Shown here: positions 38,901 through 50,178 of the stretch, in pieces
How the letters are laid out: each line of letters begins with the position of its first letter
How positions within the stretch are numbered: position 1 is the stretch's first letter
DNA from: Sporomusa malonica
GTDB taxonomy: Bacteria; Bacillota; Negativicutes; Sporomusales; Sporomusaceae
Direction of reading: 5' to 3'
Length of the DNA stretch: 64,000 bases
NCBI RefSeq assembly: GCF_900176355.1
Contig: NZ_FWXI01000003.1
Span: 186,001 to 250,000, forward strand
Position numbers and translations under genes: made by a program
Notes under the pieces: model-generated
What the model saw: only the letters and a program-made list of their open reading frames with translations
What the model was told of the DNA's origin: nothing
Database searches by the model: none

Positions 38901-38994
38901 ATTCGAACCACATATGGCCTGCGTCGCTAGTGTCCCCATCTGCAAGTGGGCTTCCAGGCGCGGCAATTCGAATGACCACAGAATATTGACTCAT
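29941..38994 (-). CDS. Giant RTX-repeat protein with permuted papain-like N-terminal domain
   Basis: A 3017-residue secreted protein. Residues 1-150 look like a circularly permuted NlpC/P60 (LRAT/YiiX-like) domain with His27 in DAGHMWFEL and Cys108 in [14 protein letters not shown] Gly/Ser/Asp linker (155-185) follows, then an EF-hand-rich segment (about 205-345, [25 protein letters not shown]). From about 610 on there are calcium-binding GGxGxD repeats. Two 136-residue units lie near 805-1060, two 263-residue units near 1160-1680, and fifteen ~90-residue modules ([34 protein letters not shown]), fourteen of them in tandem to about 2930. The end ([16 protein letters not shown]) fits an uncleaved type I secretion signal. 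Likely an extracellular or surface adhesin, possibly with enzymatic tip. Its start is 6 bp after the membrane-protein gene. Confidence 0.9.
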   Translation of the reverse strand: MSQYSVVIRIAAPGSPLADGDTSDAGHMWFELNRPDGIVESFGFDSGWDKPLPAGPGNVSKTDSNHYLQSSASPDFSITEQQYNQIKNYVSMVDAGQHGWYIAPTNSCVDFTWQALGQAGIGQRIAPDGDLFPTWNFPLVNSAYQQWQNDPGNPDNSGSGDGGSGDGGSGDGGSGNGGLDPFNDGGWMDAGAGQFDPFNGAGSARWDPLVLDLDGDGIETTDTSAGAFFDLDNNGFAERSGWVKPDDGILVMDRNGDGIINGGQELFGDQTILTNGQRATDGFQALADLDTNGDEKIDANDADYANIRVWKDMNGDGYSNAEELFTLGDLGIQSLSIRSTSTNTTDANGNTQVSLGSFERQDGTVQSIGQYLFDRDPIYSIATDWIDVPQDIMVLPYLKGHGNVYDLWQAMARDESGALKALVESFSAEEDFEIRGNIMDQLLFKWTNSDTINPASSGGNMDARQLSVLEKMFGEQFSGLITTIGTTNDPNVNAAAILKDIYIDVKEYYYVRLMAQTHTTGLLDAINYTWNSTTNTYIDDLTCARNQIDEDFAQSYDKGLEEISEFSRVLQGLGLKTMLTSFDDFRNYFANTYGTDVGQAIDMAGKGLHSIISGGEGDDVLLGGVSSNTLYGNKGNDTINGGAGDDNLFGQDGNDILDGGSGNDYLEGGAGNDVYQYGIGSGNDLICNYGSSGEYDIVQFTSGLTSDMLAYRQNGNDLLLIIQSTGETLTINNFFSGEEYLIDKLVFADGSELMAAQLSEIATVQGTLNSDTLYGSDGHNDKIYGLDGNDTIYGYQGNDTMDGGTGNDYLEGGAGDDTYIWGRGVGNDTINNSVYTGSSSNPTYVDSGNDTVQLGNGITVESVEWLQNGETLTMRIKDSGETLTFDRWFLDDSFKVKTVQFADGTELTAAQISNLAVILSTDGADVLKGSNNRNDILNGRAGNDYLEGGAGDDTYIWGRGVGNDTINNSVYTGSSSNPTYVDSGNDRVQLGEGITVDSVEWLQNGETLTMKIKDSGETLTFDRWFLDDSFKVKTVQFADGTELTAAQISNLAVILSTDASDILIGSSKRNDVMNGGAGDDTLDGRGGADIMTGGLGNDTYIIDNIGDVVTELSGEGSDTVKSSISYTLGANLENLILTGAMAIDATGNEIDNTLTGNSSSNVLNGGLGNDTLQGGDGADTYIFDASFGQDVIKEGVSNSTISDNDSIVFGSGLTSDKAILSRDGDDLIIGFQGSTDQVTIKGQFSHDGWFLGWKDIETIRFADGVEWTDAQVRAMLIQQSETAGDDTVTGYWTADTLDGGAGNDTLIGLGGGDTYLFGKGSGQDVIKESIVTIYEDQPDTVSFLPNVAISDVTFHRVNNDLQISIAGVNDTLTVKNQFGLSYNAVELFQFADGTSLTAAQIASSIFESQSTSGDDLIVGTDGVDVMNGGLGNDTLQGGDGADTYIFDAGFGQDVIKESVSNLTISDNDSVVFGSGLTSDKAILSRGGDDLMIGFLGSTDQVTIKGQFSHDAWFQGWKDIETIRFADGIEWTDAQVRTMLIQQSETAGDDTVTGYWTADTLDGGAGDDTLVGLGGGDTYLFGKGSGQDVIKESIFTIAEDQPDTISFRSDVTRSDVTFLIVGNDLKISIAGAADTLTVKNHFGSSDNAVELFQFADGTMLTAADVAILAVAAQTTGGDDLVTGTLGADTLYGGAGNDTLDGGLGSDTMSGGIGNDVYVVESSGDVVIENTEEGIDTVHSSITYTLGANLENLMLTGYSSINGTGNELDNVITGTSYNNVLTGGAGNDTLDGGLGSDTMIGGTGNDSYVVDNSGDVVTENAGEGTDMVQSSISYTLGANLEGLTLTDSATKATGNSLDNVLIGNGLSNILDGGAGADTMTGGLGNDTYVVDSAGDVVIENAVEGTDTVQVGFSYTLGANVENLTLSGTNNITGIGNALNNVLIGNSGDNMLDGGAGNDNMTGGFGNDIFIVDSIGDVVNENIGEGIDTVQSGVTFTVSANVENLTLTGTNSINGTGNTLSNMLTGNSGDNVLDGGSGADALAGGLGNDTYIVDNVGDTVNENAGEGIDTVKSSVSYVLSSNVENLTLTGNSNINGTGNELDNVLTGNSYNNSLSGGAGNDTLDGGGGIDTMVGGAGNDIYVVDSTGDKVTENAGEGIDTIQSSITYTLGVNLENVMLTGSGNINGTGNTFDNLLIGNSGNNVLDGCTGADTMAGGLGNDTYVVDNAGDVVTENAGEGVDAVQSSVSYVLGANLEKLTLTGTTAINGTGNEMDNIIAGNSVNNILYGGLGNDIIDGGAGADTMTGGLGNDTYVVDNTSDVVAENAEEGVDAVQSSISYVLGANLENLTLTGSSSINGTGNELDNILTGNSYDNVLEGGIGNDTMTGGTGNDTYIVDSIGDIVIENTGQGSDTVKSSVTYVLGVNLENLTLTGTDAINGTGNELDNIITGNSVNNILNGGLGNDTLHGDAGDDSMTGGLGDDTYIVDSTGDVVTENAGEGSDTVKSSVTYVLGANLEKLTLTGTAVIDGTGNQLDNTITGNSVNNILSGGLGNDILDGGAGADMMTGGLGNDIYVVDNTGDVVTENAGEGVDAVQSSITYVLGANLENLTLIGSSMVNGTGNALDNVLTGNTSWNVLNGGSGADTMIGGQGWDTYVVDNLGDVVIEYASGETDTVNSSISYILGANLENLTLTGAIAINGTGNELDNTITGNSLANIIDGGLGNDTLDGGTGADMMTGGLGNDTYMVDNTGDVVTESASEGIDTVKSSISYVLGVNLENLTLTGFSNLNGTGNELDNVIMGNSVNNVLIGGLGNDTLDGYGGTDTFIGGLGDDTYFINSTGDVVTENAGEGTDTVKSSITYTLGSNLENLTLTEYSNINGAGNELDNILTGNSYNNMLTGGAGSDVLNGGSGNDILDGGAGNDTLRGGLGNDTYLFGVGSGNETINSYESADNGLDTLQFQNLVLASIEFTRGNNDLVCTITQTGETVRLSNWTLGTSYQVDQFQFSDGTLTADQVNQKIA
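30150..33930 (-). repeat. Tandem ~270-bp coding modules in the RTX gene (14 units)
   Basis: Fourteen modules of about 90 codons follow each other, each with a [15 protein letters not shown] RTX start, [11 protein letters not shown], a hydrophobic [18 protein letters not shown] segment and [10 protein letters not shown] fifteenth lies apart near 35560-35720. Units differ by 10-40 percent, so they are not a recent expansion, although pairs share long identical stretches. Confidence 0.9.
33950..35510 (-). repeat. Two 789-bp direct repeats in the RTX gene
   Basis: Matching landmarks are offset by 789 bp (263 codons), for example the segments at 34340 and 35129. The two units encode nearly identical residues ([36 protein letters not shown]). 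This is a recent in-frame duplication that could recombine. Confidence 0.85.
35821..36590 (-). repeat. Two 408-bp direct repeats in the RTX gene
   Basis: Sequence from 35821 recurs at 36229, an offset of 408 bp (136 codons), with very few differences. Each unit encodes [17 protein letters not shown] and [20 protein letters not shown]. Recent duplication. Confidence 0.88.
38471..38530 (-). repeat. 15-bp tandem repeat encoding a Gly/Ser/Asp linker
   Basis: About four copies of CCAGATCCACCATCT lie between the papain-like and EF-hand regions and encode GSGDG units. The period is a multiple of three, so slippage would change linker length without breaking the frame. Confidence 0.9.
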
Positions 38995-39000
38995 ACTTTA

Positions 39001-39459
39001 TCAATCCTCTCTCTTCTTCGTTCTAATAAAATATACGATTCCTGATAAACAAGCAAATACAGGTAGGTGAATAATGCCTAATGTTGCTGTTGCTTGAGCA
39101 AGAAATGAGAATGGAATAACCTTAAAACCATATAATCCTATCGAATAAGCACCAATAATTGATAAAGAAACCCAAGATATAAATATCCACTTCCAATAAT
39201 GATCAATACACAAAAATATGGAGATAATAATAAGCGCAATCGCAAAGGGCCACATACTATGCCCGATGTAGACGAAGACTAGCCATAAAGAATCTATAAA
39301 AAACATATTAACAATTTTCTGAGACCACCCTCCTATTCGGCCATATCCGGCAATAATTATAAAACCAACTAATGCTAAATGAATGCCGGTTACGACTTTA
39401 AGATCATTTTTACACTTAAACCAAGAACCAGTTACCTTCTCTACTTGTAAATTTTCCAT
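39001..39459 (-). CDS. Four-helix membrane protein encoded upstream of the RTX gene
   Basis: A 152-residue protein with about four transmembrane helices (near 23-40, 50-75, 78-95 and 120-145) and a basic, charged C-terminal tail FIRTKKRED. The ATG at 39459 has GGAGAG upstream; the frame is open a little further but has no better site there. It lies only 6 bp before the RTX gene and must be cotranscribed. Family not recognised. The position fits an accessory factor for RTX secretion or an immunity protein against the RTX N-terminal domain; both are guesses. Confidence 0.6.
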   Translation of the reverse strand: MENLQVEKVTGSWFKCKNDLKVVTGIHLALVGFIIIAGYGRIGGWSQKIVNMFFIDSLWLVFVYIGHSMWPFAIALIIISIFLCIDHYWKWIFISWVSLSIIGAYSIGLYGFKVIPFSFLAQATATLGIIHLPVFACLSGIVYFIRTKKRED

Positions 39460-39750
39460 TTCTTTTTCTCTCCAATTTATATAAAAAATTTTGACATCAT
39501 AACAAGTCTGAACCAAGGACAAGAGTATACTTCCAAATTAGATTCCATTCTGTCGGAGAATAAACACCCCATACTTTCAACAACAATGAAAAAGTCAAGA
39601 AAGTATTTCATTGCTAAATTGTTATTTAAAATGTTCACTCCATATAATTCATAAAACTACATCTTCAACTTTTGGGGTGGCAATGAACGCCAATATTGAA
39701 ACAATACGAATCCACATGAAAATAATAATGATATTGTTTAAGATAAAAAA

Positions 39751-40005
39751 TCATACATAGCTAATTATAGTAGTAATTATGATCAGATAAATAGTTGTTT
39801 TTAACGCTTTACTTATACGATCATCTTTTGGTTTTTCATTGGAAATATAATAGAATAGAAAAAAGGAAATAATTGCAACAACTATAGTTATTATAAATGA
39901 AGCAAAAAAAAGTAATATATGATTTACAAGCAAATACTTAAAACCTTCCAGAAAACCAATTAATCCAATTAGAGATAATTTTTGCCAGTTATTTTTAAAG
40001 TTCAA
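39751..40005 (-). CDS. Small two-helix membrane protein, unknown
   Basis: An 84-residue frame starting with TTG (AGGTGA upstream). Two hydrophobic segments (about 27-52, HILLFFASFIITIVVAIISF, and 68-84) flank a polar stretch with NEKPKDDR. No family recognised. It is on the same strand as the RTX operon, in AT-rich DNA, about 290 bp upstream of the next gene. The composition is biased, so the reality of the gene is not certain. Confidence 0.4.
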   Translation of the reverse strand: MNFKNNWQKLSLIGLIGFLEGFKYLLVNHILLFFASFIITIVVAIISFFLFYYISNEKPKDDRISKALKTTIYLIIITTIISYV

Positions 40006-40261
40006 GATTTTTCACCTGCTTTAGCTTTATACTTAGTTTCTTTTCTGGAATACTTAATAGTCTATACTACGGACTAGTGTGATCGTAACAATTAACCCTC
40101 CTTCTTAACTGATTTAATATTTAAAAATGATAACATTATTTTCTATTATCGAAAATATCCATATTGGAGAGAATCATGGAGTAATTATGTTATTTTTGTA
40201 TAATTTACCATAATTTAAATTTATAGTTCAATTATAGGAAATGTTTTGAGAAAAAATATGA

Positions 40262-40299
40262 GGCTAAAATCCTAATTTTCGTAGGACTTTAGCCCTTTT
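40262..40299 (+). terminator. Hairpin terminator at the island edge
   Basis: Arms GGCTAAAATCCTA and TAGGACTTTAGCC (one mismatch) are followed by C and four T. A further perfect hairpin ACTCTGGCA-ACAA-TGCCAGAGT lies at 40352-40373. Together they could insulate the region from ligA transcription. Confidence 0.5.
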
Positions 40300-40379
40300 G
40301 TTAGAACATCAGTAAGCGCTTAGCCAAGGGGTGCAGCGGGTAAAAAAATAAAACTCTGGCAACAATGCCAGAGTCATAG

Positions 40380-40472
40380 TTAGTCATCTTGTAACTTTTC
40401 TTTATGTTTACGGCAATTGACCGGAAAAACCAGTGGCCAAGGCAGTAGGTCATCCAAGAGAGCCGAATCAGA
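40380..40472 (-). pseudogene. Possible C-terminal scrap of an IS66-type transposase
   Basis: Thirty codons ending in TAA read SDSALLDDLLPWPLVFPVNC, then KHKEKLQDD. The ALLDDLLPW...P..C pattern resembles the extreme C-terminus of IS66-family transposases. There is no upstream coding sequence in frame, so it is at most a fragment. The call rests on a short motif. Confidence 0.3.
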
Positions 40473-40554
40473 ACGAAAATCCCTGGCGATATATACTGTA
40501 ATTGTGTAACCCTTAAAATCGCCCCGTAATAAAAGCCTAATTTGTCAAGCCAAC

Positions 40555-40734
40555 CTAGTCGTGATGCTTTTTCTGTAATTGGAACCAAACTAATCCAGAT
40601 ACGAGAACTAGTCCAATTAATACAGCCTTTAAAGCGAAATTTCTATAGTAGTAGTTGTCTATATACACAATTGAATGTTCAAAAACTCGTCCTCGAAAAA
40701 ATGCCCGTAAGTAAACGTGGGTATCTTCGTTTTC
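40555..40734 (-). pseudogene. 5'-truncated membrane-protein fragment abutting ligA
   Basis: Sixty codons without a start, beginning right after the ligA stop region, encode ENEDTHVYLRAFFRGRVFEH, a helix LKAVLIGLVLVSGLVWFQ and the end QKKHHD. The composition and the single C-terminal transmembrane helix look like genuine protein. It appears to be the 3' part of a gene whose beginning was lost at the ligA junction. Confidence 0.45.
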
Positions 40735-40739
40735 TCAAA

Positions 40740-45006
<4,267 letters not shown>

Positions 45007-45083
45007 AGGTTCCTCCTAATGTTAAGTAGGGTTAAACATATATATTTTCTCCACATATTCCTCTTTTCCTGTCGAAGCTTGAA

Positions 45084-45115
45084 GAAAAAAATAGAGCCTG
45101 CCGGTGCAGACTCTA
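45084..45115 (-). terminator. Intrinsic terminator of the DUF3343 transcript
   Basis: On the minus strand, AGAGTCTGC pairs with GCAGGCTCT (one wobble/mismatch) and is followed by A and seven T. It is 28 bp downstream of the DUF3343 stop codon and ahead of pcrA. Confidence 0.8.
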
Positions 45116-45142
45116 GATCGCGGTAGACCATTTCTCATGCTA

Positions 45143-45379
45143 TTAATAGGCTTGCATCAGCTTGACACCCTTTTGCAGCATAGCAATTCCTTTGGCCCCT
45201 AGTACCTCAACTGCCTTGTCGACATCCTGTTCAGCAACCTGGGCAGCTAAGCCCTCACAAGAGGCGCTTAATTCGCGGGGCACCGGTACAAGTTCAGCAA
45301 TAATACCCTGCTCTTTTAATATCTTTTTTGCCCGGAAGGCGTGATAGACTGAGGGAAATGTAATTACACAACTGACCAT
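45143..45379 (-). CDS. DUF3343 protein (putative selenium/sulfur carrier)
   Basis: A 78-residue protein with the DUF3343 pattern: VITFPSVYHAFRAKKIL, VPVPRELSASCEGLAAQ, and a C-terminal ferredoxin-like half. The conserved cysteine lies in SASCEG. These proteins occur next to YedE and TusA-like genes and have been proposed as selenium or sulfur carriers. The ATG at 45379 has AAAGGG upstream; a TTG two codons earlier is less likely. It is separated from tusA by a dispersed repeat. Confidence 0.85.
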   Translation of the reverse strand: MVSCVITFPSVYHAFRAKKILKEQGIIAELVPVPRELSASCEGLAAQVAEQDVDKAVEVLGAKGIAMLQKGVKLMQAY

Positions 45380-45420
45380 ATACAACCCTTTCGTAAAACC
45401 GGCATAGTATGTTATCCGAT

Positions 45421-45538
45421 GACTAACCCGCTCTAAGACTCCCTCTTCTACAAGTGGGAGTTTAGGAGGCTTCCCTGGAAGTTGGGCGACTAACCTTCAG
45501 ATGGGGTTAAAACCCCATCTGAAGCTAAGTCTACTTTA
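45421..45538 (+). repeat. Dispersed ~120-bp structured repeat, IS200/IS605 end-like (copy 3, complete)
   Basis: It begins GACTAACCCGCTCTAAGA, then stem ACTCCC..GGGAGT, AGGAGGCTTCC-CT-GGAAG, GACTAACC, the 14-bp hairpin CTTCAGATGGGGTT with its complement, and GCTAAGTCTACTTTA. It fills most of the gap between tusA and the DUF3343 gene. Copy 1 at 5961-6081 is complete, copy 2 at 11347-11395 partial. Confidence 0.8.
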
Positions 45539-45541
45539 ACG

Positions 45542-45748
45542 CTATTTGGATATGTTAATAGTATATTCCCCATCTGCCGCTACACATTCAACCTGGAAGT
45601 TCTGCGCTTTGGCAAATTTAATAATATTCTCTTTCGCTGATGGTTCGTCAACCAAAACACTGACAGCAGTTGCAGCAGCCATCGCCTCTTTGGTCTTAAT
45701 CAGCGGGATCGGACAGCTTAAACCTCGTACATCTACAACATTCGCCAC
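45542..45748 (-). CDS. TusA/SirA-family sulfur carrier protein
   Basis: A 68-residue TusA-like protein with the CPxP motif in DVRGLSCPIPLIKTKEAM, whose cysteine carries persulfide (or selenide). Small size and beta-alpha-beta fold are typical. It follows the YedE gene by 6 bp, so the two form an operon; the partner arrangement is seen in selenium-linked loci. Start is GTG with AGGAG upstream. Whether it handles sulfur or selenium cannot be told from sequence. Confidence 0.92.
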   Translation of the reverse strand: MANVVDVRGLSCPIPLIKTKEAMAAATAVSVLVDEPSAKENIIKFAKAQNFQVECVAADGEYTINISK

Positions 45749-45754
45749 TATTTA

Positions 45755-46825
45755 TCAAACTCCTTTGCTTATTGGCACAAGTTTTTCTCTGCATACATAA
45801 CCAAGGACAGCGATAATGACGATACCCGCTATCACGGCAATCTGCCCATTAATGCCAACACCAGCCGCCGAACCAGCCGCATTAAGATTGTGCGCCACAC
45901 CGGCCCCGGCTAACATGCCTAATACACAAAACATAGCATCAGTACTGCCTTCTCCGGCCATAATCAGCTGGCGAAGCGGACAGCCGCCAGCCAACGTAGC
46001 TGCCAGACCAGTCAGGAACAGGCCAAGAAAATTCCAGATATGCATGGTATGACCCAGTGGCTGATTCTCAAAACCTAATTTAAAGAAACCAAAATACAGG
46101 TTGCCTGCCAGTGCCGCTAAAAACATAATTCCATAGATTTTAAGCAGAGATGTATCACCTACCAGCATAAAATCGCGGAAGCCGCCGCTAAGGCACATGC
46201 GGGTACGCCAAGCCAAGGCTCCACCTGCCAGACCGGCAATTAAGCTGATAATGATTGGAGCATGCATCGAACCTGGCCCTTTGGCACTAAAGTTCAGGAA
46301 ACCAGTCCCCATGCTGACGCCAATCAAAAGTACCAGCGCGGCAGCAGCAGCCAAATAACCGCTCACCTTGACTCCCCCAGTATATGCATGGGCTCGCCCC
46401 AGGTTGAAGCCGCGTTTCAAAAACATCACGCCGGCTCCAATTCCGGCAATAAAGCCGACTAACGCAGTGATGCCATTCAGGTCACCACCGGCTACCCGTA
46501 AGATCGCCCGCAGCGGACAGCCTAGAAATACCAAGGCCCCAAGCATCATCGCTATTCCCAACACGAACCGTAAGGCCGGATTGGAACCGCCGCGTGGCCT
46601 AAACTCACCACTAACACGGGCCAAACCGAAAGACCCCAGCACAAAGCCGATAATTTCAGGCCTTGCATATTGTAGGGTAGCCGTGCTGTGAATTCCTAAT
46701 GCACCCGCAATATCCCGCAGTTGGCAAGCAGCGCAAAAACCGTAATTGCCCGGATTGCCAAACTTGACCAGAAGAACCGCTCCGAGTCCGAACACCACCC
46801 CTGTGGCAATGATTAACCAGTTCAT
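45755..46825 (-). CDS. YedE/FdhT-type membrane transporter (selenium or thiosulfate)
   Basis: A 356-residue membrane protein with two YeeE/YedE repeats and about ten hydrophobic segments. Conserved cysteines lie in GFCAACQLRDIAG, VFLGCPLRAILR, CLSGGFRDF and GGCPLRQLIMAGEGS. In the structural homologue YeeE/TsuA such cysteines relay thiosulfate; the YedE variant found with TusA and DUF3343 genes is thought to serve selenium metabolism. First gene of the yedE-tusA pair, divergent from a LysR gene. GAGGTG precedes the ATG. Confidence 0.88.
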   Translation of the reverse strand: MNWLIIATGVVFGLGAVLLVKFGNPGNYGFCAACQLRDIAGALGIHSTATLQYARPEIIGFVLGSFGLARVSGEFRPRGGSNPALRFVLGIAMMLGALVFLGCPLRAILRVAGGDLNGITALVGFIAGIGAGVMFLKRGFNLGRAHAYTGGVKVSGYLAAAAALVLLIGVSMGTGFLNFSAKGPGSMHAPIIISLIAGLAGGALAWRTRMCLSGGFRDFMLVGDTSLLKIYGIMFLAALAGNLYFGFFKLGFENQPLGHTMHIWNFLGLFLTGLAATLAGGCPLRQLIMAGEGSTDAMFCVLGMLAGAGVAHNLNAAGSAAGVGINGQIAVIAGIVIIAVLGYVCREKLVPISKGV

Positions 46826-46935
46826 CCCATCACCTCATAGAAAATATTTTCAGTACATAAATAAATATTATATATAAACAATAATATTCCTGCTTTGCCA
46901 GGCTTTAACAGGAAAATTAACCTTACTCTGCGAAT

Positions 46936-46959
46936 TAATTAGCTATATAGCACTAATTA
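46936..46959. promoter_or_regulatory. Candidate LysR operator
   Basis: A nested palindrome (TAATTA, GCTATATAGC, AC, TAATTA) sits just ahead of the LysR start, in the 148-bp divergent promoter region shared with yedE. It fits autoregulation and control of yedE-tusA by the LysR protein. Inferred. Confidence 0.45.
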
Positions 46960-46973
46960 TCTGAGGTGATCGC

Positions 46974-47864
46974 ATGTCTTATATACAATCCTTAACCGTA
47001 TTTCTCTATGTTGCTGAAGAAGGCAGTTTTTCAGCTGCCGCAAAGAAATTGGAACTTACGCAGCCAACCGTTTCTTTCCACATTGACAACCTCGAAAAAA
47101 ATTTTGGATGCCCGCTGTTTAAACGGACCTCCAAAGGTGTTTCCTTAACAATATACGGTGACAAGCTGTATGAGACTACCAGAACAATAAACGGCCTAAT
47201 TACTGATACCCATAAAGAAATCCAGGCCATGGCGCAGGGTTCAGCTGGACGGATACTGCTTGGCGCCAGCACAATTCCGGCTGATTATATTTTGCCGCCA
47301 CTGCTGGCCAATTTTCTAAAAAAACATACCGGCCTGACTATATCCCTGGTGACAGGAGACAGTCATACTATCCTAGAGAAGTTCAATCATGGCGAATTTC
47401 CCATTGCCGTAATCGGCACTAAGCCAGATGACAGCCTTACTAGCCAGCCGTTATGGACTGATAAACTGATACTTGCCGCCCACCCTGATTTTGAAACGGC
47501 TGACTACACGTCAAAGGACTGGTTGCTTACTTTACCCTTTATTTTACGAAAGAAATCGTCAGGTACAGCAAGCTCAGCCCTAAATGCGCTAAGCCGATTT
47601 GGTATTGACACTGACCATCTTAGTGTCGTTATGGAAGCAGGCAGCAATCAGGCTGTTAAGGCAGCCATTATGAGTAAGATCGGGGTCGGCTTTATCTCAG
47701 AATGGGCAGTCGAGGGCGAGCTTAAATCTGGTCAGCTCATTGCTCTGCCTCTGCCTGAACCTGTGATTGAGCGGCAATTTTACGCCATTAGCCGTCAGCC
47801 GTTGCTTCCGGCCTGCCTGGAACTTTTCTGGAGCTATCTAATTGGGCAGCAACAGCCTCTGTAA
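46974..47864 (+). CDS. LysR-family regulator next to yedE
   Basis: A 296-residue LysR-type regulator with N-terminal helix-turn-helix (VAEEGSFSAAAKKLELTQPT, residues about 10-40) and a CysB/CysL-like effector domain. It is transcribed divergently from yedE-tusA, the normal layout for a regulator of the neighbour, so it may sense sulfur or selenium status. GAGGTGATCGC precedes the ATG. The effector is not known. Confidence 0.93.
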   Translation: MSYIQSLTVFLYVAEEGSFSAAAKKLELTQPTVSFHIDNLEKNFGCPLFKRTSKGVSLTIYGDKLYETTRTINGLITDTHKEIQAMAQGSAGRILLGASTIPADYILPPLLANFLKKHTGLTISLVTGDSHTILEKFNHGEFPIAVIGTKPDDSLTSQPLWTDKLILAAHPDFETADYTSKDWLLTLPFILRKKSSGTASSALNALSRFGIDTDHLSVVMEAGSNQAVKAAIMSKIGVGFISEWAVEGELKSGQLIALPLPEPVIERQFYAISRQPLLPACLELFWSYLIGQQQPL

Positions 47865-47907
47865 CCTGATTGCGACCGCCGCCATTCCATATACATAGCT
47901 GCAAGTT

Positions 47908-47965
47908 GCCGCCTGTCTTCGCAATCCCGGGCCGCCCGTCTAGCGAAGACAGGCGGCTTAATTCT
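47908..47965 (+). terminator. Terminator after the LysR gene
   Basis: A perfect 15-bp stem (GCCGCCTGTCTTCGC at 47908-47922 with its complement at 47943-47957) is followed by TTAATTCT. The stem is very stable although the T-run is interrupted. Confidence 0.7.
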
Positions 47966-47988
47966 CTATTGTCAGTAATAATTCACCC

Positions 47989-48028
47989 AGAACAAATGTT
48001 TGCAAAACATTTGTTCTTATTGTATAAT
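47989..48028 (+). promoter_or_regulatory. SOS (LexA) box overlapping a sigma-70 promoter
   Basis: AGAACAAATGTTTG at 47989-48002 agrees with the Bacillus LexA consensus CGAACRNRYGTTYG at 13 of 14 positions. It is half of a larger palindrome (GAACAAATGTTT, GCA, AAACATTTGTTC, 47990-48016), giving two overlapping boxes. The -35 TTGCAA (48000-48005) and -10 TATAAT (48023-48028), 17 bp apart, are covered by it, so LexA binding would block transcription of the downstream DNA-repair pair. Confidence 0.8.
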
Positions 48029-48065
48029 TGTATATAAATCCTCGTACGTGGCGGTGGTGAATACT

Positions 48066-49292
48066 GTGAAGACTCTGGCAACGTTAGACAAACTAAAAAT
48101 ATTAGGCGAAGGGGCCAAATATGACGTATGTGCCTCAACAGCTTCTAAGGTGCAAAAGAGTGGAAAATGGGATATTGGTGCGGCGTCCCCCAGTGGTGTC
48201 TGCCATTCATTCACCCCTGACGGGCGCTGTATTTCTCTGTTCAAAGTGCTGTTAACCAACTATTGTGAGAAGGACTGCGCCTATTGTCCCAACCGCGCAG
48301 GGCGTGATGTCGCCCGCGCTAAGTTTGCTGCCGACGAGTTAGCCGGATTATTCATGGATTTTTACCGCCGCAATTATGTGGAAGGGCTGTTCTTAAGCTC
48401 AGGCGTCACCCATTCCACCGGTCATACCATGAGCGAAATACTCAAAGTAGCCGAGATTCTCCGCAGCCGCTATAAGTTTGGCGGATATATTCACCTCAAG
48501 ATTCTACCTGGTGCCTCTGGCGGCGATGTTGCAGCCGCTATTCGTTTCGCAAACAGGGTATCGCTAAATATGGAAGCCCCCAGTGCTGCTCATTTAGCTA
48601 AGCTTAGCCGCACCAAAAGCTTTGATGGCGAAATCCTTGACGGCATGGCTAAAATACGTAATCACTTGAAAGAACAGCCAGGAGTCAGTCACTCGACCCA
48701 ATATATTGTTGGGGCTGCCCAGGAGGCAGACCGCGACATTTTGCAATCTGTGACCAAACTGTATGGCCAATATAACTTGAAACGGGCCTATTTTAGCGCC
48801 TTTCAGCCGGTGGACGGCACGCCGCTCGCCGCGATCGGCCAGACGCCGCTCATCAGGGAAAACCGTTTATACCAATCAGATTTTTTACTCCGCCTATATG
48901 GTTTTACTTATAGCGATTTAGCATTTGAACTAAATGGCAACCTTGACCTGGAACTTGACCCCAAGCTTGCCTATGCACTCAAGCACCCTGAATTGTTTCC
49001 GCTTGAAATAAACAAGGCCTCGTTTAACGACCTGCTCAAGGTTCCCGGCCTTGGCCCGCGATCAGCTGCCAAGATTGTCCGGGTACGACGCGAGCACCGT
49101 CTGACACAACCGGCAGAGTTAAAGAACGCCGGCCTGGTACTTAAACGGGCGTTATCTTTTATCACCATTGATGGCCGCTTTTATGGCGACCGCAGTAAGC
49201 TTGCCAAACCCAACCGGCAAAATTATACACAATTAAGTTTATGGGGGGACTCCCGTGATCATCTGCTCACCGGCGCCATGGCCGATCATTAA
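48066..49292 (+). CDS. Putative DNA modification/repair radical SAM protein
   Basis: A 408-residue radical SAM protein with the cluster motif NYCEKDCAYCPNR (Cx3Cx2C) and, at the C-terminus, a helix-hairpin-helix DNA-binding motif (INKASFNDLLKVPGLGPRSA). This combination marks the family annotated as putative DNA modification/repair radical SAM protein. The GTG at 48066, with GGCGGTGG upstream, is preferred over the open extension to 48000, which would run into the LexA box. An SOS box controls it and the partner gene overlaps its 3' end. The lesion or modification is unknown. Confidence 0.9.
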   Translation: MKTLATLDKLKILGEGAKYDVCASTASKVQKSGKWDIGAASPSGVCHSFTPDGRCISLFKVLLTNYCEKDCAYCPNRAGRDVARAKFAADELAGLFMDFYRRNYVEGLFLSSGVTHSTGHTMSEILKVAEILRSRYKFGGYIHLKILPGASGGDVAAAIRFANRVSLNMEAPSAAHLAKLSRTKSFDGEILDGMAKIRNHLKEQPGVSHSTQYIVGAAQEADRDILQSVTKLYGQYNLKRAYFSAFQPVDGTPLAAIGQTPLIRENRLYQSDFLLRLYGFTYSDLAFELNGNLDLELDPKLAYALKHPELFPLEINKASFNDLLKVPGLGPRSAAKIVRVRREHRLTQPAELKNAGLVLKRALSFITIDGRFYGDRSKLAKPNRQNYTQLSLWGDSRDHLLTGAMADH

Positions 49293-50022
49293 AGCCGCAC
49301 TGCTGGCTCAAATACATAATGACTTGCCGTGCTTTCACGGCGAGCAGGATAGTCTCGGCTTGTTCAAGGATACCGCTATTCATAACGCCGACACGGTGTC
49401 CTTGGCCACGCTGACTAACCAACTCTCAGATACCTGCGGCCTTGATGTAACCTGGCTGCTAGGCAGTCCGGGGCAAACATTGGCGCGTCTTGTGGCCGCC
49501 AACCTGCGCTATCAAGCGTCAGACAGAGCAGCTGTTGTCTTTGCCGCTGCTGAACAAGCCCTTCGCTATGGTCACTCTTATTGTTTCTGCGGTATCGGTG
49601 ACATTAGCCGCATATTTATTTCCCGGGCAAAGGTAGTCTCACATGAAGTCCATAAAATGTTAGGCTTTATCCGGTTCACTCCAGCCCCAAACAACACACT
49701 GGTCGCTAGGCCTAAACTCTTTCATCAAACAGCTGACCTTATCTTAAAAAAATTTGTTTCACGTTATCCCAATACCTGCTTAGTCTTGATTCTTGATGAC
49801 ACTGCACTCATGCTGAAGGATGGGGTCATAGCCGAATTGCCTGCAGCAGCTTATCTTCCTTATATTGAAGACCGGGATTTTGCCGCTGCCTGGGAAACCT
49901 ACTATCAATCCCAATATATTGCTACCCGCAAAAACATTAAACTGGCGCAACATGCCATCCCCAAAAAATACTGGGATTGGCTGGCCGAAGGTAAAATACT
50001 GAAAAACGAGGCTTCCAAATAG
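49255..50022 (+). CDS. DUF4130/TIGR03915-type DNA metabolism partner
   Basis: A 255-residue protein of the family that always accompanies the radical SAM DNA-repair protein. The C-terminal part IKLAQHAIPKKYWDWLAEGK is typical; some relatives are fused to a uracil-DNA-glycosylase domain, absent here. It starts at GTG inside the end of the radical SAM gene (GGGGGGA upstream), which implies coupled translation and a complex. The biochemical activity is not known. Confidence 0.8.
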   Translation: MIICSPAPWPIIKAALLAQIHNDLPCFHGEQDSLGLFKDTAIHNADTVSLATLTNQLSDTCGLDVTWLLGSPGQTLARLVAANLRYQASDRAAVVFAAAEQALRYGHSYCFCGIGDISRIFISRAKVVSHEVHKMLGFIRFTPAPNNTLVARPKLFHQTADLILKKFVSRYPNTCLVLILDDTALMLKDGVIAELPAAAYLPYIEDRDFAAAWETYYQSQYIATRKNIKLAQHAIPKKYWDWLAEGKILKNEASK

Positions 50023-50026
50023 AACA

Positions 50027-50079
50027 CCCCGCTAATGAAGAATTGCCTAACAGGCGCCTTCATTAGCGGGGTTTCTTTT
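50027..50079 (+). terminator. Intrinsic terminator of the SOS pair
   Basis: A 14-bp perfect stem (CCCCGCTAATGAAG at 50027-50040 and its complement at 50058-50071) is followed by TTTCTTTTC, directly after the stop codon of the second gene. Confidence 0.92.
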
Positions 50080-50082
50080 CAG

Positions 50083-50178
50083 CTTTATCCTGATAGAAAG
50101 TATAACTTTCTCCTGGATAAGGGCAACATCGGCTTCCGCTTTCGCTAAGGCTCGGCGCAAGCCGTGTTTTCTTTATCA
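50083..50178 (-). repeat. Dispersed ~90-bp 3'-end repeat (copy B)
   Basis: On the minus strand this starts at the stop codon of the polysaccharide deacetylase gene (TGATAAAGAAAACACGG) and ends in AGAAAG-TTATA-CTTTCT and AGGATAAAG. It closely matches copy C and more distantly copy A. It lies in sense orientation behind the gene. Confidence 0.82.

Larger units (their letters stand above)
39460..40300. other. AT-rich region with one small gene
   Basis: Base composition is markedly more AT-rich than the flanking ligA and RTX genes, which suggests foreign DNA. It contains the small membrane-protein gene at 39751-40005. No other gene is seen. The promoter of the RTX operon should lie between 39460 and 39750, but I cannot assign it. 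Confidence 0.5.

Noticed and set aside
29941..38994. The many regular repeats could be mistaken for a CRISPR array or tandem satellite.
   Set aside because: They lie in one long open frame, keep codon phase and encode RTX motifs; repeat length (~270 bp) and lack of unique spacers exclude CRISPR.
40301..40588. A 95-codon minus-strand frame.
   Set aside because: It overlaps two better fragments in other frames (40380-40472, 40555-40734) and has no ribosome site.
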